From Maricaulis sp048270095 (GTDB lineage Bacteria; Pseudomonadota; Alphaproteobacteria; Caulobacterales; Maricaulaceae): a DNA stretch of 64,000 bases. The DNA lies in the NCBI RefSeq assembly GCF_048270095.1, contig NZ_JBLWTL010000002.1:62001-126000 (forward strand), given 5' to 3'. Of the stretch, positions 36,963-46,499 are shown piece after piece (position 1 is the first letter of the stretch; each line of letters opens with the position of its first letter). The position numbers and the translations under genes are program-made. Below the pieces are notes generated by a model. That model made no database searches and was not told the origin of the DNA. It worked only from the letters and a program-made list of their open reading frames with translations.

Positions 36963-37289
36963 CTAGCTGCCGCGTGTCCGGTCCCAGACCTCGAATTCAT
37001 AGGCGATCGACTGACGGATCAGTTCGCGCCAGACCGGCTCGGCAAGCTCGGTACTGAGCCCGACCCGCCGCGACTCGGCGAGAACCTTGCCGATCACATC
37101 CTCGATCCGCCAATCATCATGAACGACAGCGCGCGACGGTTTGATCCGGGCCGCGGCTTCCATATAGCGCGCGCGCCCGGCGATCAGCGCCACCAGTTCG
37201 CGGTCGATCGCATCGACCCCTTCGCGCACCTGGGCCATGCTGGTGCAATCTTCCGGGCTGATACGTGTGGCGGCGGTCTGTGTACTCAT
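36963..37289 (-). CDS. Chorismate mutase (AroQ type)
   Basis: A 108-residue all-helical protein with the AroQ chorismate mutase pattern: QVREGVDAIDRELVALIAGRARYMEAAARIK with the catalytic Arg and Lys, then DDWRIEDVIGKVLAESRRVGL and a final helix WRELIRQSIAYEFEVWDR. It converts chorismate to prephenate in Phe/Tyr synthesis. The PchB isochorismate-pyruvate lyase branch has the same fold and cannot be ruled out. It faces the Hpt gene with 6 bp between stops. Confidence 0.85.
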   Translation of the reverse strand: MSTQTAATRISPEDCTSMAQVREGVDAIDRELVALIAGRARYMEAAARIKPSRAVVHDDWRIEDVIGKVLAESRRVGLSTELAEPVWRELIRQSIAYEFEVWDRTRGS

Positions 37290-37442
37290 ATCGGGTCAAC
37301 CTGTTGCAGTCCTGATGCGGTTATAGGCGGCGCGGGGCTATCCCCCAAGAGGCGAGCTGTCACACCCGGTCAGTCGAGCGCATTGCCGGTCGACCTGATC
37401 GCCAGCCGCGCTATGCTGGCGGTCAAACCTTGGAGACTCGCA

Positions 37443-38066
37443 ATGTCACAGCCGGTCAGAATTTATGGCGATCGCCGCAGCGGCAATTGTCTGAAGGTGA
37501 AATGGACAGCCGATTATCTCGCCATTCCCTATCAGTGGATTGAGGTCGATGTGGCCAGGGGCGAGACCCGCACCGATGATTTCCTCGCCATCAACCCGGC
37601 GGGGCAGGTGCCTTGTCTGGAGCGCGAGGATGGCCGCATCCTGGCGCAGTCGAATGCGATCATCTTCCATCTCGCCGGCGGCTCCCCGCTGATTCCGGCC
37701 GATAGTTTCGATACCGCGAAAATGCTCGAATGGATGTTCTGGGAGCAATACAGCCACGAGCCGGCGGTTGCCGTGCGGCGTTTTCAGAAGGCCTTCCTGA
37801 AACTCCCGGAGGACTCGATCGACCCGGCCTTGATGGCGAAGGGGCGCCGTGCGCTCGGCGTGATGGAGATGCGGCTTCTCTCGCGTGATTTCATCGTCGG
37901 CGACACGATGACGCTCGCCGATATCGCGCTGGTTGCCTATACCCGCCTGGCCGATGAGGGCGGGTTTGATCTCGACGAGTTTCTCAATGTGCGCGGGTGG
38001 ATTGCCCGCATCGACCAGGAACTCGGGCTCGATCCCGATGATGGCCGCGTCGACGCGGCCGGATAG
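37443..38066 (+). CDS. Glutathione S-transferase family protein
   Basis: A 207-residue cytosolic GST. The N-terminal thioredoxin-like domain shows IYGDRRSGNCLKVKWTADYL with the Ser position for glutathione activation, INPAGQVPCL (cis-Pro) and LAQSNAIIFHLA. The C-terminal helical domain has FIVGDTMTLADIALVAYTRL with the conserved folding Asp. ATG 37443 is the natural family start; longer in-frame readings upstream are not conserved. The Nudix gene begins 3 bp after the stop, so the two are co-transcribed. Confidence 0.92.
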   Translation: MSQPVRIYGDRRSGNCLKVKWTADYLAIPYQWIEVDVARGETRTDDFLAINPAGQVPCLEREDGRILAQSNAIIFHLAGGSPLIPADSFDTAKMLEWMFWEQYSHEPAVAVRRFQKAFLKLPEDSIDPALMAKGRRALGVMEMRLLSRDFIVGDTMTLADIALVAYTRLADEGGFDLDEFLNVRGWIARIDQELGLDPDDGRVDAAG

Positions 38067-38069
38067 CGC

Positions 38070-38557
38070 GTGGCGTCGAGCGAAACCATCGAGGCGGTGC
38101 CGCAATTCGGTCTCTGCGAGGCGGGGGCGCCCTACCAGGCGCGTCCCTGCGCCTTTGGGATCGCTGTCGATGATAAGGGGCGCATCGCCCTGGTGAGGAT
38201 TGCGCGCGAGACCTATGTCAATTGGGATCTTCCCGGCGGCATGATCGATCCCGGCGAGAGCGAGGCCGTCGCGCTGGCGCGCGAGTTCTGCGAGGAAACG
38301 GGCTGGGCTGTCACGGCTGGCGCCCTGGTGGCGCGGGCCGAGCAATTCACCATCACGCGCACCGGCGAGCGCCGGCGCAATCAGTGCGGCTTCTTTCTGT
38401 GCGAACTGGTGGAGATGACCGGCGGCAAGATCGAGGATGATCACGAGCTGGTCTGGCTTGATCCGCATGAAGCACTGACGCGTTTGCGCCATCCGGCGGC
38501 CGCCTGGGCGGTAACGCACTGGTTAAGGATGGGACGCGTGTGCGGCGGGCGCCCTCG

Positions 38558-38561
<4 letters not shown>
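38070..38561 (+). CDS. Nudix hydrolase
   Basis: A 163-residue pyrophosphohydrolase. The Nudix box is complete: GGMIDPGESEAVALAREFCEETGW, following the GX5EX7REUXEEXGU pattern, within residues 55-77. It hydrolyses a nucleoside diphosphate linked to another moiety, with Mg2+; the substrate is not known. It starts at GTG 38070, 3 bp after the GST gene. Its stop overlaps the end of the convergent VWA gene by 4 bp. Confidence 0.92.
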
Positions 38562-39733
<1,172 letters not shown>

Positions 39734-39792
39734 GGGGGCAACCTAGCGAGCTTCGCGCCGCAGGAAAAGGCGGGCATGCGCCCCGTGCGAAG

Positions 39793-39816
39793 CGGCCCCG
39801 CACAGAGGCGGGGCCG
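39793..39816. terminator. GC hairpin between the VWA and TonB-receptor genes
   Basis: CGGCCCCGC (39793-39801) and GCGGGGCCG (39808-39816) form a perfect 9-bp stem with a 6-base loop, 24 bp past the receptor stop on the minus strand. No clear T run follows, so it is a probable but not canonical terminator for the receptor gene. Confidence 0.55.
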
Positions 39817-39839
39817 TTCTGCCGCAGAAGAGAAAGGCT

Positions 39840-42269
39840 CTAGAAGTCGTAGCCGATCTCCAGCCCCACGACCCGTGGTGTCGAGAGGGTCGCGAAGGGG
39901 GTGCCGAGCGTATCGGCGGTGAGATTGTTGACACCTTCGACATACTGATTGTCGAACAGGTTGTTCGCGAATGCGCTGACACTCAGCCGGTCACCGGGAG
40001 CCGTCCATCGCAGGCGCAGATCGGTCCGGTTGCGGGCTTCACCGAGCTCGAAGGCTGCGTATCCACCACATGTGCCCTGCAGCACGGATTGGCTGTTGCA
40101 CCGGCTTTCGCCGCGATAGGCGTGATTGGCCTGCAAGGTGAGCTCGCCGCGGTCATGCCAGTTGATGACGTATTCGGCCCCGACGGCGAGGTTCCAGTTT
40201 GGTTCGCCGGTCGGTTCGCCGGCCAGATCCGCGCCATTGCTGTCGACCCGGCGCTTGTGGGTGGAATCGAGCCATTGCGCATTGCCGTACAGGCGCAGCG
40301 CCTCGGTGGCATTCCAGTCGAGTTCGAAATCGACGCCGATGGCTTCATCGTCGGAGGTCTGGACGAGATATTGCGGGATGCCGCCGCCAGTCGGCACGAC
40401 CAGCCGTACCGATTGCTTGCCTTCATACAGGTAGGAGAAAACCGACATGTTGAAGATCAGGTCGGGATTGATGAAGTCGGACTTGAAGCCGAATTCCCAG
40501 CTGGTCACGGTCTCATTCTCGAAACGCGAACCCACTTCCACCGAGTTGAAACCACCGGCCTTGTAGCCCTCGCTGAAGGATCCGTAGACCATGACATTGT
40601 CAGTCAGCTGATAGTCGACGACGACGCGCGGGCTGAGATTGCTCCAGCTGTCCTGCTGGATGCAGGCAACATTCTCCGCGACGAAGACCCCATTGTCGCA
40701 GGCAACGCCCGCCAGTGGTGCAAGATCAAACACGAAGTCGAACAGAAAATCCGCCGGAGAGGCGCCTGCAAGGCCGAGAAAGCCGGCACCGTCGAGGGCG
40801 GCCAGTGTCTGGTCGAGACTGTCGGCCTGGCGACCGCCATTGAGCCACTGGAAGCTTTTTTCATCCTCGGTGTAGCGAAGGCCGACCGAGAGATTCATGC
40901 GGTCGGTTACAGACCAGATGGCGTCGGCATAAATGGCGCGGGCCGTGAACTCGCCGCGATTATACATGTTCTCCGACCAGGCATGTCCGAGCATGGTGAA
41001 AGGCAGGCCGAAGGGGACGAGCAGGCCGTATTCCAGATCGGTAAAGGGTGTGCCCGCGCCGAGATTGCCAAGCACGGTGTTGACGGTATCGGTATAGGTG
41101 AAGGTCTCGGACGCCTGCACCGCGGTTTCGTCATAATAGCTCGCACCGATCAGCCAATCGACCGGGCCGGACGTGCCGGCCAGGCGGAATTCCTGGTAGA
41201 AGGCTTCATTGTCCTCGACATTGCTGGTGTCGAAATAGGTGTCGATCCGGTTGGTCCCGTCTTCGTCCTCGCGGTTCATCGTGTTGAATTCGCGATACGA
41301 GGTGAGTGAGGTCAGGGTCATCGCGCCGATATCCTGATGAATAGTCAGGGTCGTTTCGGCGAGGTCGCGCGATTCACGATTGATCGCGACATCATTGCGA
41401 AGCGGAGCATTGAAGGGATTTAGATAGGCACTGGGATCGGCCGGTGTGGCCGGCGTGCCCGGATAGGCCGGCAGGTCAACGATGCCGATCGCGGGGCGGG
41501 CATCCTGACTGATATTGTCGCGGCTGTGGCGCAGCAGGATTTCGGTGGACGGCGTCGCGTTCCAGCGGATGGTGAGCCGGTCTGCCGAACCATTTTCACG
41601 GCGGTAGTCCTCGCCGGTGACCGAATCTGTCAGCCAGCCGTCGGCCTTGTTGCTGAGAAAATTGGCGCGGATCGCCAGAGTGTCCGTGATCGGGATATTG
41701 ATCATCCCCTCGGTGCGGACCCGGCTATGGCTCCCGACCCGCAGGGCGAGGCGGCCCTCAAGCTCATCGCTGGGTGCGCGCGTGATGATCGAGACCGCGC
41801 CGGCTGCGGAGTTGCGTCCGAACAATGTGCCCTGCGGCCCCTTGAGGACCTCGATGCGCTCGACATCGTTGAAGGCCAGCAGCGATGCGCCCGACCGGGC
41901 CGCATAGATTCCGTCGACATAGATGCCGACTGCCGGGTCGGTACCGACACCGAAATCGCTCGTGGTGATGCCACGGATCGAGTAGCGCGGCTGGGTCGGA
42001 CTGCCATTGGAGACATCAAGACCGGGTACGAAGGCGTCGAGATCGCCCATATCGTCGGCCGCAAGCGACTGGATGAAGCCGCTATCGAGCACCTGAAGCG
42101 AGATCGGTACGTCCTGGGCAGACTGGGCGCGCTGCTGCGCCGTGACCGTGATGACCTCCTGGGCCTCGCCGCCATCCTGGGCCAGGGCTGGTGCGGCCAG
42201 AATGCAGGCGACCGTCGATGCGAGCATGCAGCGCAGGCCGGGCCGACGTGTTGGATTGGTGGTTCTCAT
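39840..42269 (-). CDS. TonB-dependent outer-membrane receptor
   Basis: Large (808 residues from ATG 42269) TonB receptor. After the signal peptide (MLASTVACILAAPALAQ) comes a TonB box (EVITVTAQQRAQSAQDVPIS), a plug with YSIRGITTSDFGVGTD and VLKGPQGTLFGRNSAAGAVS, and a 22-strand barrel ending in GLEIGYDF with a terminal Phe. This Sphingomonad/Caulobacter type is often linked to plant-derived or hydrophobic carbon sources rather than siderophores. GGGGAGAA precedes the start. It diverges from the TetR gene and shares an upstream motif with the beta-helix gene. Confidence 0.93.
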   Translation of the reverse strand: MRTTNPTRRPGLRCMLASTVACILAAPALAQDGGEAQEVITVTAQQRAQSAQDVPISLQVLDSGFIQSLAADDMGDLDAFVPGLDVSNGSPTQPRYSIRGITTSDFGVGTDPAVGIYVDGIYAARSGASLLAFNDVERIEVLKGPQGTLFGRNSAAGAVSIITRAPSDELEGRLALRVGSHSRVRTEGMINIPITDTLAIRANFLSNKADGWLTDSVTGEDYRRENGSADRLTIRWNATPSTEILLRHSRDNISQDARPAIGIVDLPAYPGTPATPADPSAYLNPFNAPLRNDVAINRESRDLAETTLTIHQDIGAMTLTSLTSYREFNTMNREDEDGTNRIDTYFDTSNVEDNEAFYQEFRLAGTSGPVDWLIGASYYDETAVQASETFTYTDTVNTVLGNLGAGTPFTDLEYGLLVPFGLPFTMLGHAWSENMYNRGEFTARAIYADAIWSVTDRMNLSVGLRYTEDEKSFQWLNGGRQADSLDQTLAALDGAGFLGLAGASPADFLFDFVFDLAPLAGVACDNGVFVAENVACIQQDSWSNLSPRVVVDYQLTDNVMVYGSFSEGYKAGGFNSVEVGSRFENETVTSWEFGFKSDFINPDLIFNMSVFSYLYEGKQSVRLVVPTGGGIPQYLVQTSDDEAIGVDFELDWNATEALRLYGNAQWLDSTHKRRVDSNGADLAGEPTGEPNWNLAVGAEYVINWHDRGELTLQANHAYRGESRCNSQSVLQGTCGGYAAFELGEARNRTDLRLRWTAPGDRLSVSAFANNLFDNQYVEGVNNLTADTLGTPFATLSTPRVVGLEIGYDF

Positions 42270-42370
42270 GTTTTCTCCCCTGAGCCCTCGGCCCGTCTTC
42301 CGGCGTGGTTGCGACAAATTGCCATGCCGCGCCGTTCCCCTTGGATTTTACACTTGGTTTCCCCTATAAA

Positions 42371-42388
42371 CGAAACAGAATTTTTTTC
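42371..42388 (-). promoter_or_regulatory. Shared GAAACAGAA-n4-TTTC motif upstream of TonB receptor
   Basis: Read on the plus strand the site is CGAAACAGAA followed by TTTTTTTC. Its first ten bases are identical to those of a second site at 45624-45641 in front of the beta-helix gene. Both sites lie about 100 bp before the start codon and point the same way. The GAAA/TTTC ends are an inverted repeat, so a TetR-type operator is plausible. A shared promoter element is the alternative. Confidence 0.5.
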
Positions 42389-42507
42389 ATGTATTCAAGC
42401 GGCCTGCGCGATTGATGGCATGATGGTGCCCGCATGGCGTAAATTGGTCACACTTGTTTCATCATCCCGATGTGCGAGTTTACCGCGAGATATCGAAGAG
42501 GCGTAGA

Positions 42508-43149
42508 TTGAACGAGCGTGCCCCCGCAGAAATGGTCGACCTCGAGCGCCGGGCGGCGCCGCAGCAGAAGCGCTCACAGGCCCGGATCGCGCAAATTGTC
42601 GCCGCGACCAAGCGCCTGCTTGAGCGCGGTGAGGTGGACTCGATTACGACCACCACCGTCGCTGCGGAGGCGAATGTGCCGGTCAGCTCGGTCTATCGCT
42701 ATTTCCCGAATATCTATTCGATCCACCGCACCATCCTGGAAGAGTTCAAACTCGAAACCGACCGGATTGTCCTGACGGTGCTTGAGGATCCTGAGGCACA
42801 GGACTGGCAGCAAGGTCTGGCGGGTGTAATTTTTGGCTTGCGCGAACTGGTCGTCAACAATCCGTCCTATGGCGCGGTCTTCCATCTCACCCTGATGACG
42901 CATGAATTGCGGGCTGTGCGCGAGGCGTGGAATTTGCACCTGGCTGATGTCCTCGCAACGCGCTGGCGCGAGGGGAAGGACGGTTTCCATGGTGGCGACC
43001 CGGCGATAATCGCCCGCATGACGGTCGAGATCTATTGTTCTGCGGAGATCCTGATCTTCGAAGTGCGTGATCGTCCGGAGGTGGCCGAGGCCTACTTCAC
43101 CGAAGCGCTGATGGCGTTGCAGCGTTATCTGTCGGCCTATCTGAAATAA
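42508..43149 (+). CDS. TetR/AcrR-family transcriptional regulator
   Basis: About 213 residues. The N-terminal HTH is clear (DSITTTTVAAEANVPVSSVYRYFPN, quoted in two parts in homologues as helix 2-3), preceded by a basic arm (QQKRSQARIAQIVAATKRLL). The C-terminal ligand domain is helical. The start is uncertain: TTG 42508 has AGAGG at a good distance, while the only ATG (42532) lies 8 codons in. It diverges from the TonB receptor gene and abuts the cytochrome gene end to end. It is the obvious candidate regulator of this locus. Confidence 0.88.
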   Translation: MNERAPAEMVDLERRAAPQQKRSQARIAQIVAATKRLLERGEVDSITTTTVAAEANVPVSSVYRYFPNIYSIHRTILEEFKLETDRIVLTVLEDPEAQDWQQGLAGVIFGLRELVVNNPSYGAVFHLTLMTHELRAVREAWNLHLADVLATRWREGKDGFHGGDPAIIARMTVEIYCSAEILIFEVRDRPEVAEAYFTEALMALQRYLSAYLK

Positions 43150-44274
43150 TCACCCGCAATCGCCCGGCAGGCTCTCGATCCAGTCCCGGATCAGCGCTAT
43201 GCCTTCGCGATGGATGGTCGAGCGGCCGAGTTCCGGCATCATCTGGTCCGGCAGCACCGTGTCGAGGCGGAAGACCAGGATGGATTGGTCAGGCTCGCCC
43301 GGAACAATATCGAACAATCGATCACCGGTTCCGCTGCCAGCGGCGACCGGGGGTTTGCAGAAGCCGGCAGCGGGGCCGTGCGGCACGTCCGGTTCCAGGT
43401 TCAGCCCCGAGGTGTCAGCTGGTCCGACCGGGCTGTGGCAATGCGAGCAATTGGCGTCGAGATAGGCGCGTGCGCGCGCTTCCAGCGGCGCAGTGACATC
43501 GGCCCAGTCGGCATTGCGCGGCGCGTCCTGCGGCCCAGGCGCGCCCGTCAGGAAGCCGACCTCGGTCAGGTGCTCGAGCTGATTTTGCGGGCCGTCCGGA
43601 TAGTCGAAAACCCGATTGATGTGGCGCGGTTTTGGCCCAATGGGCTCGATGACGCGCGTATTGGAATCGGGGGCATGGCAACTGGCGCATTGATTGGCGT
43701 CCGGCATGACATAGCTGAACGTGGTCTGCTCACCCTCAGCATTGATCATCTCCAGCGGAACAATATCGCCATAGCGGTGCAGGACCGCTTCGCTCTGGTC
43801 GGCATTCCAGCGATAGGGCAGGGCAGACCAGCCCGCCTCGCGGCGCACGAGAATGCGCGTCTCGATCATCTGAACGCGCGACAGGTCGAGACTGCCATCC
43901 GCATTGGTCAGGCTGTGCCCGTCACCGGCCACGACCATGCCCGGCGTATCGGCGAGCGGATAGTAGAACGTCTTGGTGATGACCGTGCCGACCGGAAAGT
44001 CGAGCGCAACGCCCTCGCGATACGTGGCCCGGGTGCCCGGAGGCATCCAGATCGTCCGCAGTTTGAGGGCATAATCGGTGAAGAGCGGCGTGTTGAGATC
44101 GTAGGGGACGACGCCTTCGCCGAGGCGTAGTTCACCGGCGGCAATGCCCAGCTGCCCCCATTCAGAGAGCAGCCGGGGGTTGTCGGTCGCGTGATATTGC
44201 GGTGTCGCGTCCTGTTCGCCGCAGGCCGCAAGTGTGATCGCAATCAGCAGCAGGAACCCGCGCAACACACCCAT
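43150..44274 (-). CDS. Dihaem c-type cytochrome lipoprotein (SO2930/HNE_0200 family)
   Basis: A 374-residue exported lipoprotein (lipobox LAAC) with two CXXCH haem sites, QCASCHA near residue 200 and NCSHCHS near residue 285. Conserved blocks such as LSEWGQLGI, PYDLNTPLFTDYALKLRTIWMP and KTFYYP belong to the SO2930/HNE_0200 family (TIGR03806 type), which occurs paired with beta-helix proteins and has no known function. AGGAG at a good distance supports ATG 44274; GTG 44280 is an alternative. The gene follows the beta-helix gene by about 10 bp on the same strand. Confidence 0.9.
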   Translation of the reverse strand: MGVLRGFLLLIAITLAACGEQDATPQYHATDNPRLLSEWGQLGIAAGELRLGEGVVPYDLNTPLFTDYALKLRTIWMPPGTRATYREGVALDFPVGTVITKTFYYPLADTPGMVVAGDGHSLTNADGSLDLSRVQMIETRILVRREAGWSALPYRWNADQSEAVLHRYGDIVPLEMINAEGEQTTFSYVMPDANQCASCHAPDSNTRVIEPIGPKPRHINRVFDYPDGPQNQLEHLTEVGFLTGAPGPQDAPRNADWADVTAPLEARARAYLDANCSHCHSPVGPADTSGLNLEPDVPHGPAAGFCKPPVAAGSGTGDRLFDIVPGEPDQSILVFRLDTVLPDQMMPELGRSTIHREGIALIRDWIESLPGDCG

Positions 44275-44284
44275 GATCACGCTC

Positions 44285-45526
44285 CTAGTTGGCGAAGGCC
44301 AGCTCGACTTCGCTCAGCGGCTCGAGCGCACAGTTGAAGGCCTCGGTGTCGACGCGCGGCGATGCATACCCGTTCGGGCCGTCGGCATTGAGGACATCGA
44401 CTGCATCGCTGTTGCAGATGCGCAGGTCGGCCGGCATGGCGCCATCGACCAGTTTTTCAGCGTCGACATAGCCGTCAAACAGGATATCGGGCAGGGCGCC
44501 ATTGAGCCCGAACATGGTGACTTTCAACGCCGTCAACTCAAGCCCGTCCGGCGAGGTGCCGCCGCCGGTATAGGTGTTGTCGTGGATCCAGATCGCTTCG
44601 GGATAGGGGTCGAAATCCGACTGAACGGAATAGGAGGAATAGCCGGTCGAGTGCAGGCTGGAGATGATGATATTGGCCGTATTATTGTCGGCGATCCGGT
44701 TGTTGAAGATCTCGACCTGGTCATTGGAATTGATGACGATGCCCGAACCAGCCGGAACGCTGGCGACCGGCGTGCCGGCATGGCCGAAATTCTCGGTATT
44801 ATTGGCAAAGACGTCATTGTCGTAGACGCGGGTATGATAGCCCGGCTGTGGCAAATTGGGCATGTTGAAGACGAGGATGCCGCCGGTATTGTTGGTCGCG
44901 GTATTGCCATACACATCGGCGCCGATGCAGTTCTCGATCTCGATCCCGGCGACATTGTATTCGGCGCGGCTGTTGCGCACGATCACATTGCGCGACTGAC
45001 CGACATAGATGCCGGCATCCGATGCGCCGATAGCGACCGTGTTTTCCACCAGGACATTGGTCGTTTGCACGGGATAAATGCCATAGGCCCCGTTCTCCGT
45101 CGCATAGCCATTGGTCCATTCGACGCGGACGCCGCGAATGATGATATTCTCGCCGCCATTCACCTTGAGGCCGTCACCGATCGTGTCCTCGATGGCGAGA
45201 TCTTCGAGGGTGAAGTCATTGGCGGTGACGATCAGGCCTTCAGCGCCGGCGATCTGGTTTTGAAAGCTGAGAATGGTCTCGTCCATGCCCGCGCCACGAA
45301 TGGTGACGCCATCGACATTGAGGCTGAGCGAGCGGGTGAAATTATAGATTCCGGCCGGGATCTCGATCACATCGCCGGGCTGGGCATCGATCAGCTGCTC
45401 CAGCAGGACGCTCTGATAATCGCTGTTGGCCGCGGAAATATCCCGGGTCGTATCGACCTGATTGCCGCATGCGCCCAGGCTCAGTGCCGCTGCACCAATG
45501 ATGATATTGCGTATCGTCGTCTTCAT
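44285..45526 (-). CDS. Parallel beta-helix repeat lipoprotein (partner of SO2930-type cytochrome)
   Basis: A 413-residue lipoprotein (lipobox LGAC) whose body is a right-handed parallel beta-helix. Short repeats are rich in Asn, Gly and Val, for example GLIVTANDFTLEDLAIEDT, GIYVGQSRNVIVRNSRAEYN and GIEIENCIGADVYGNTATNN. It matches the TIGR03805-type protein that is regularly encoded beside SO2930-family dihaem cytochromes. Such helices usually bind or cleave polysaccharides, but no lyase residues are obvious. ATG 45526 gives the natural signal peptide. Confidence 0.9.
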   Translation of the reverse strand: MKTTIRNIIIGAAALSLGACGNQVDTTRDISAANSDYQSVLLEQLIDAQPGDVIEIPAGIYNFTRSLSLNVDGVTIRGAGMDETILSFQNQIAGAEGLIVTANDFTLEDLAIEDTIGDGLKVNGGENIIIRGVRVEWTNGYATENGAYGIYPVQTTNVLVENTVAIGASDAGIYVGQSRNVIVRNSRAEYNVAGIEIENCIGADVYGNTATNNTGGILVFNMPNLPQPGYHTRVYDNDVFANNTENFGHAGTPVASVPAGSGIVINSNDQVEIFNNRIADNNTANIIISSLHSTGYSSYSVQSDFDPYPEAIWIHDNTYTGGGTSPDGLELTALKVTMFGLNGALPDILFDGYVDAEKLVDGAMPADLRICNSDAVDVLNADGPNGYASPRVDTEAFNCALEPLSEVELAFAN

Positions 45527-45623
45527 CCCGGTCTCCCCTTGATCCGTCAGCCCGACAGTAATGCACTGCGGACGGAAAATGTCATGAGCGCAAAAATTCC
45601 ACATTCCGGTCGGCGATACAATC

Positions 45624-45641
45624 CGAAACAGAAAAACTTTC
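45624..45641 (-). promoter_or_regulatory. Shared GAAACAGAA-n4-TTTC motif upstream of beta-helix gene
   Basis: CGAAACAGAA followed by AAACTTTC on the plus strand. The first ten bases are identical to the site at 42371-42388, the closing TTTC has the same spacing, and it lies 98 bp before the beta-helix start. The surrounding DNA is AT-rich compared with the window. It is a candidate operator or promoter for joint control with the TonB receptor. Confidence 0.5.
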
Positions 45642-45699
45642 TATTTATTGACAGCAAGGCCTGCGCCAGCTCTGAAAGCCGGCAAGGCGCCGGGACGGC

Positions 45700-46353
45700 T
45701 CAATCTTCTGCGGGACGCAGACGGGTCAAGGCGTCGATATCCGCCTGCATCAGCGCCTCTGACGCCTGCGCGATGCGCTCCACCGGCCAGTCCCACCAGG
45801 CGAGCGCCTGCAGTTGTGCCGCCACATCCTCCGGCAAACGCCGCTTGATCATTCGCGCCGGATTGCCGCCGACAATCGTGTAGGGCTCGACATTGCGGGT
45901 GACGACCGATTTGGCGGCGATGATGGCACCATTGCCGATCGTTACGCCGGGCATGATGGTCGCGTCCCAGCCAATCCAGACATCATGGCCGATCATGATG
46001 CCGCCCTTGTTGGGCCACGGCCCGGGATCGGGTTCGCCCCAGCAACCGAAGATGGGGAAGGGATAGGTTGAAAGCCGGTCGGCGAAATGATTTCCGCCAT
46101 TGAGCACGAAACTGGCATCGGCGGCGATCGAGCAGAATTTCCCGATCACCAGCCGGTCATCGATGAAATCGAAGGCGTATTTCACCTGGTCGGCAAAGCG
46201 CGCAGGGTCGGTGAAGGAGTGGATATAGCTGTAATCGCCGGCCTCGATCTTGGGGTGATCGGCGAGCAGGGGTTTGAGATAGGCCATGGACGGCGCTGCC
46301 GGCAGCGGGTGCAGCGTCATCGGGTCGAGGGCCGGGTGGGTAGTGACAGGCAT
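45700..46353 (-). CDS. CatB-related O-acetyltransferase (hexapeptide repeat)
   Basis: A 217-residue left-handed beta-helix acetyltransferase of the xenobiotic/chloramphenicol CatB type. Features are YSYIHSFTDPARFADQVKYAF, KFCSIAADASFVLNGGNHFADRLSTYPF with the catalytic His in GGNH, the hexapeptide stretch GHDVWIGWDATIMPGVTIGNGAIIAAKSVVTRNV, and YTIVGGNPARMIKRR. It uses acetyl-CoA to acetylate a hydroxyl on a small molecule or sugar. Drug resistance should not be assumed; most chromosomal members act on glycans. It is on the same strand as the beta-helix gene, 170 bp upstream. Confidence 0.9.
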   Translation of the reverse strand: MPVTTHPALDPMTLHPLPAAPSMAYLKPLLADHPKIEAGDYSYIHSFTDPARFADQVKYAFDFIDDRLVIGKFCSIAADASFVLNGGNHFADRLSTYPFPIFGCWGEPDPGPWPNKGGIMIGHDVWIGWDATIMPGVTIGNGAIIAAKSVVTRNVEPYTIVGGNPARMIKRRLPEDVAAQLQALAWWDWPVERIAQASEALMQADIDALTRLRPAED

Positions 46354-46499
46354 GAGCGGACTCCGGGCGTGATTTCACAAGGTTTCGGTGAAATGCGCCT
46401 CCGGCATCGCGGGGCGCGGTTTAGCCGCGCTGGTCCATGTCACTCTCCATTGTCTTCGTATTGATTATGCCACCACCCCAGTTGCGGTGCCAGCTTTCC

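Noticed and set aside
45700..46353. Chloramphenicol resistance gene
   Set aside because: The CatB-like protein belongs to a broad hexapeptide acetyltransferase family and lies on the chromosome next to surface and metabolic genes; resistance cannot be inferred.
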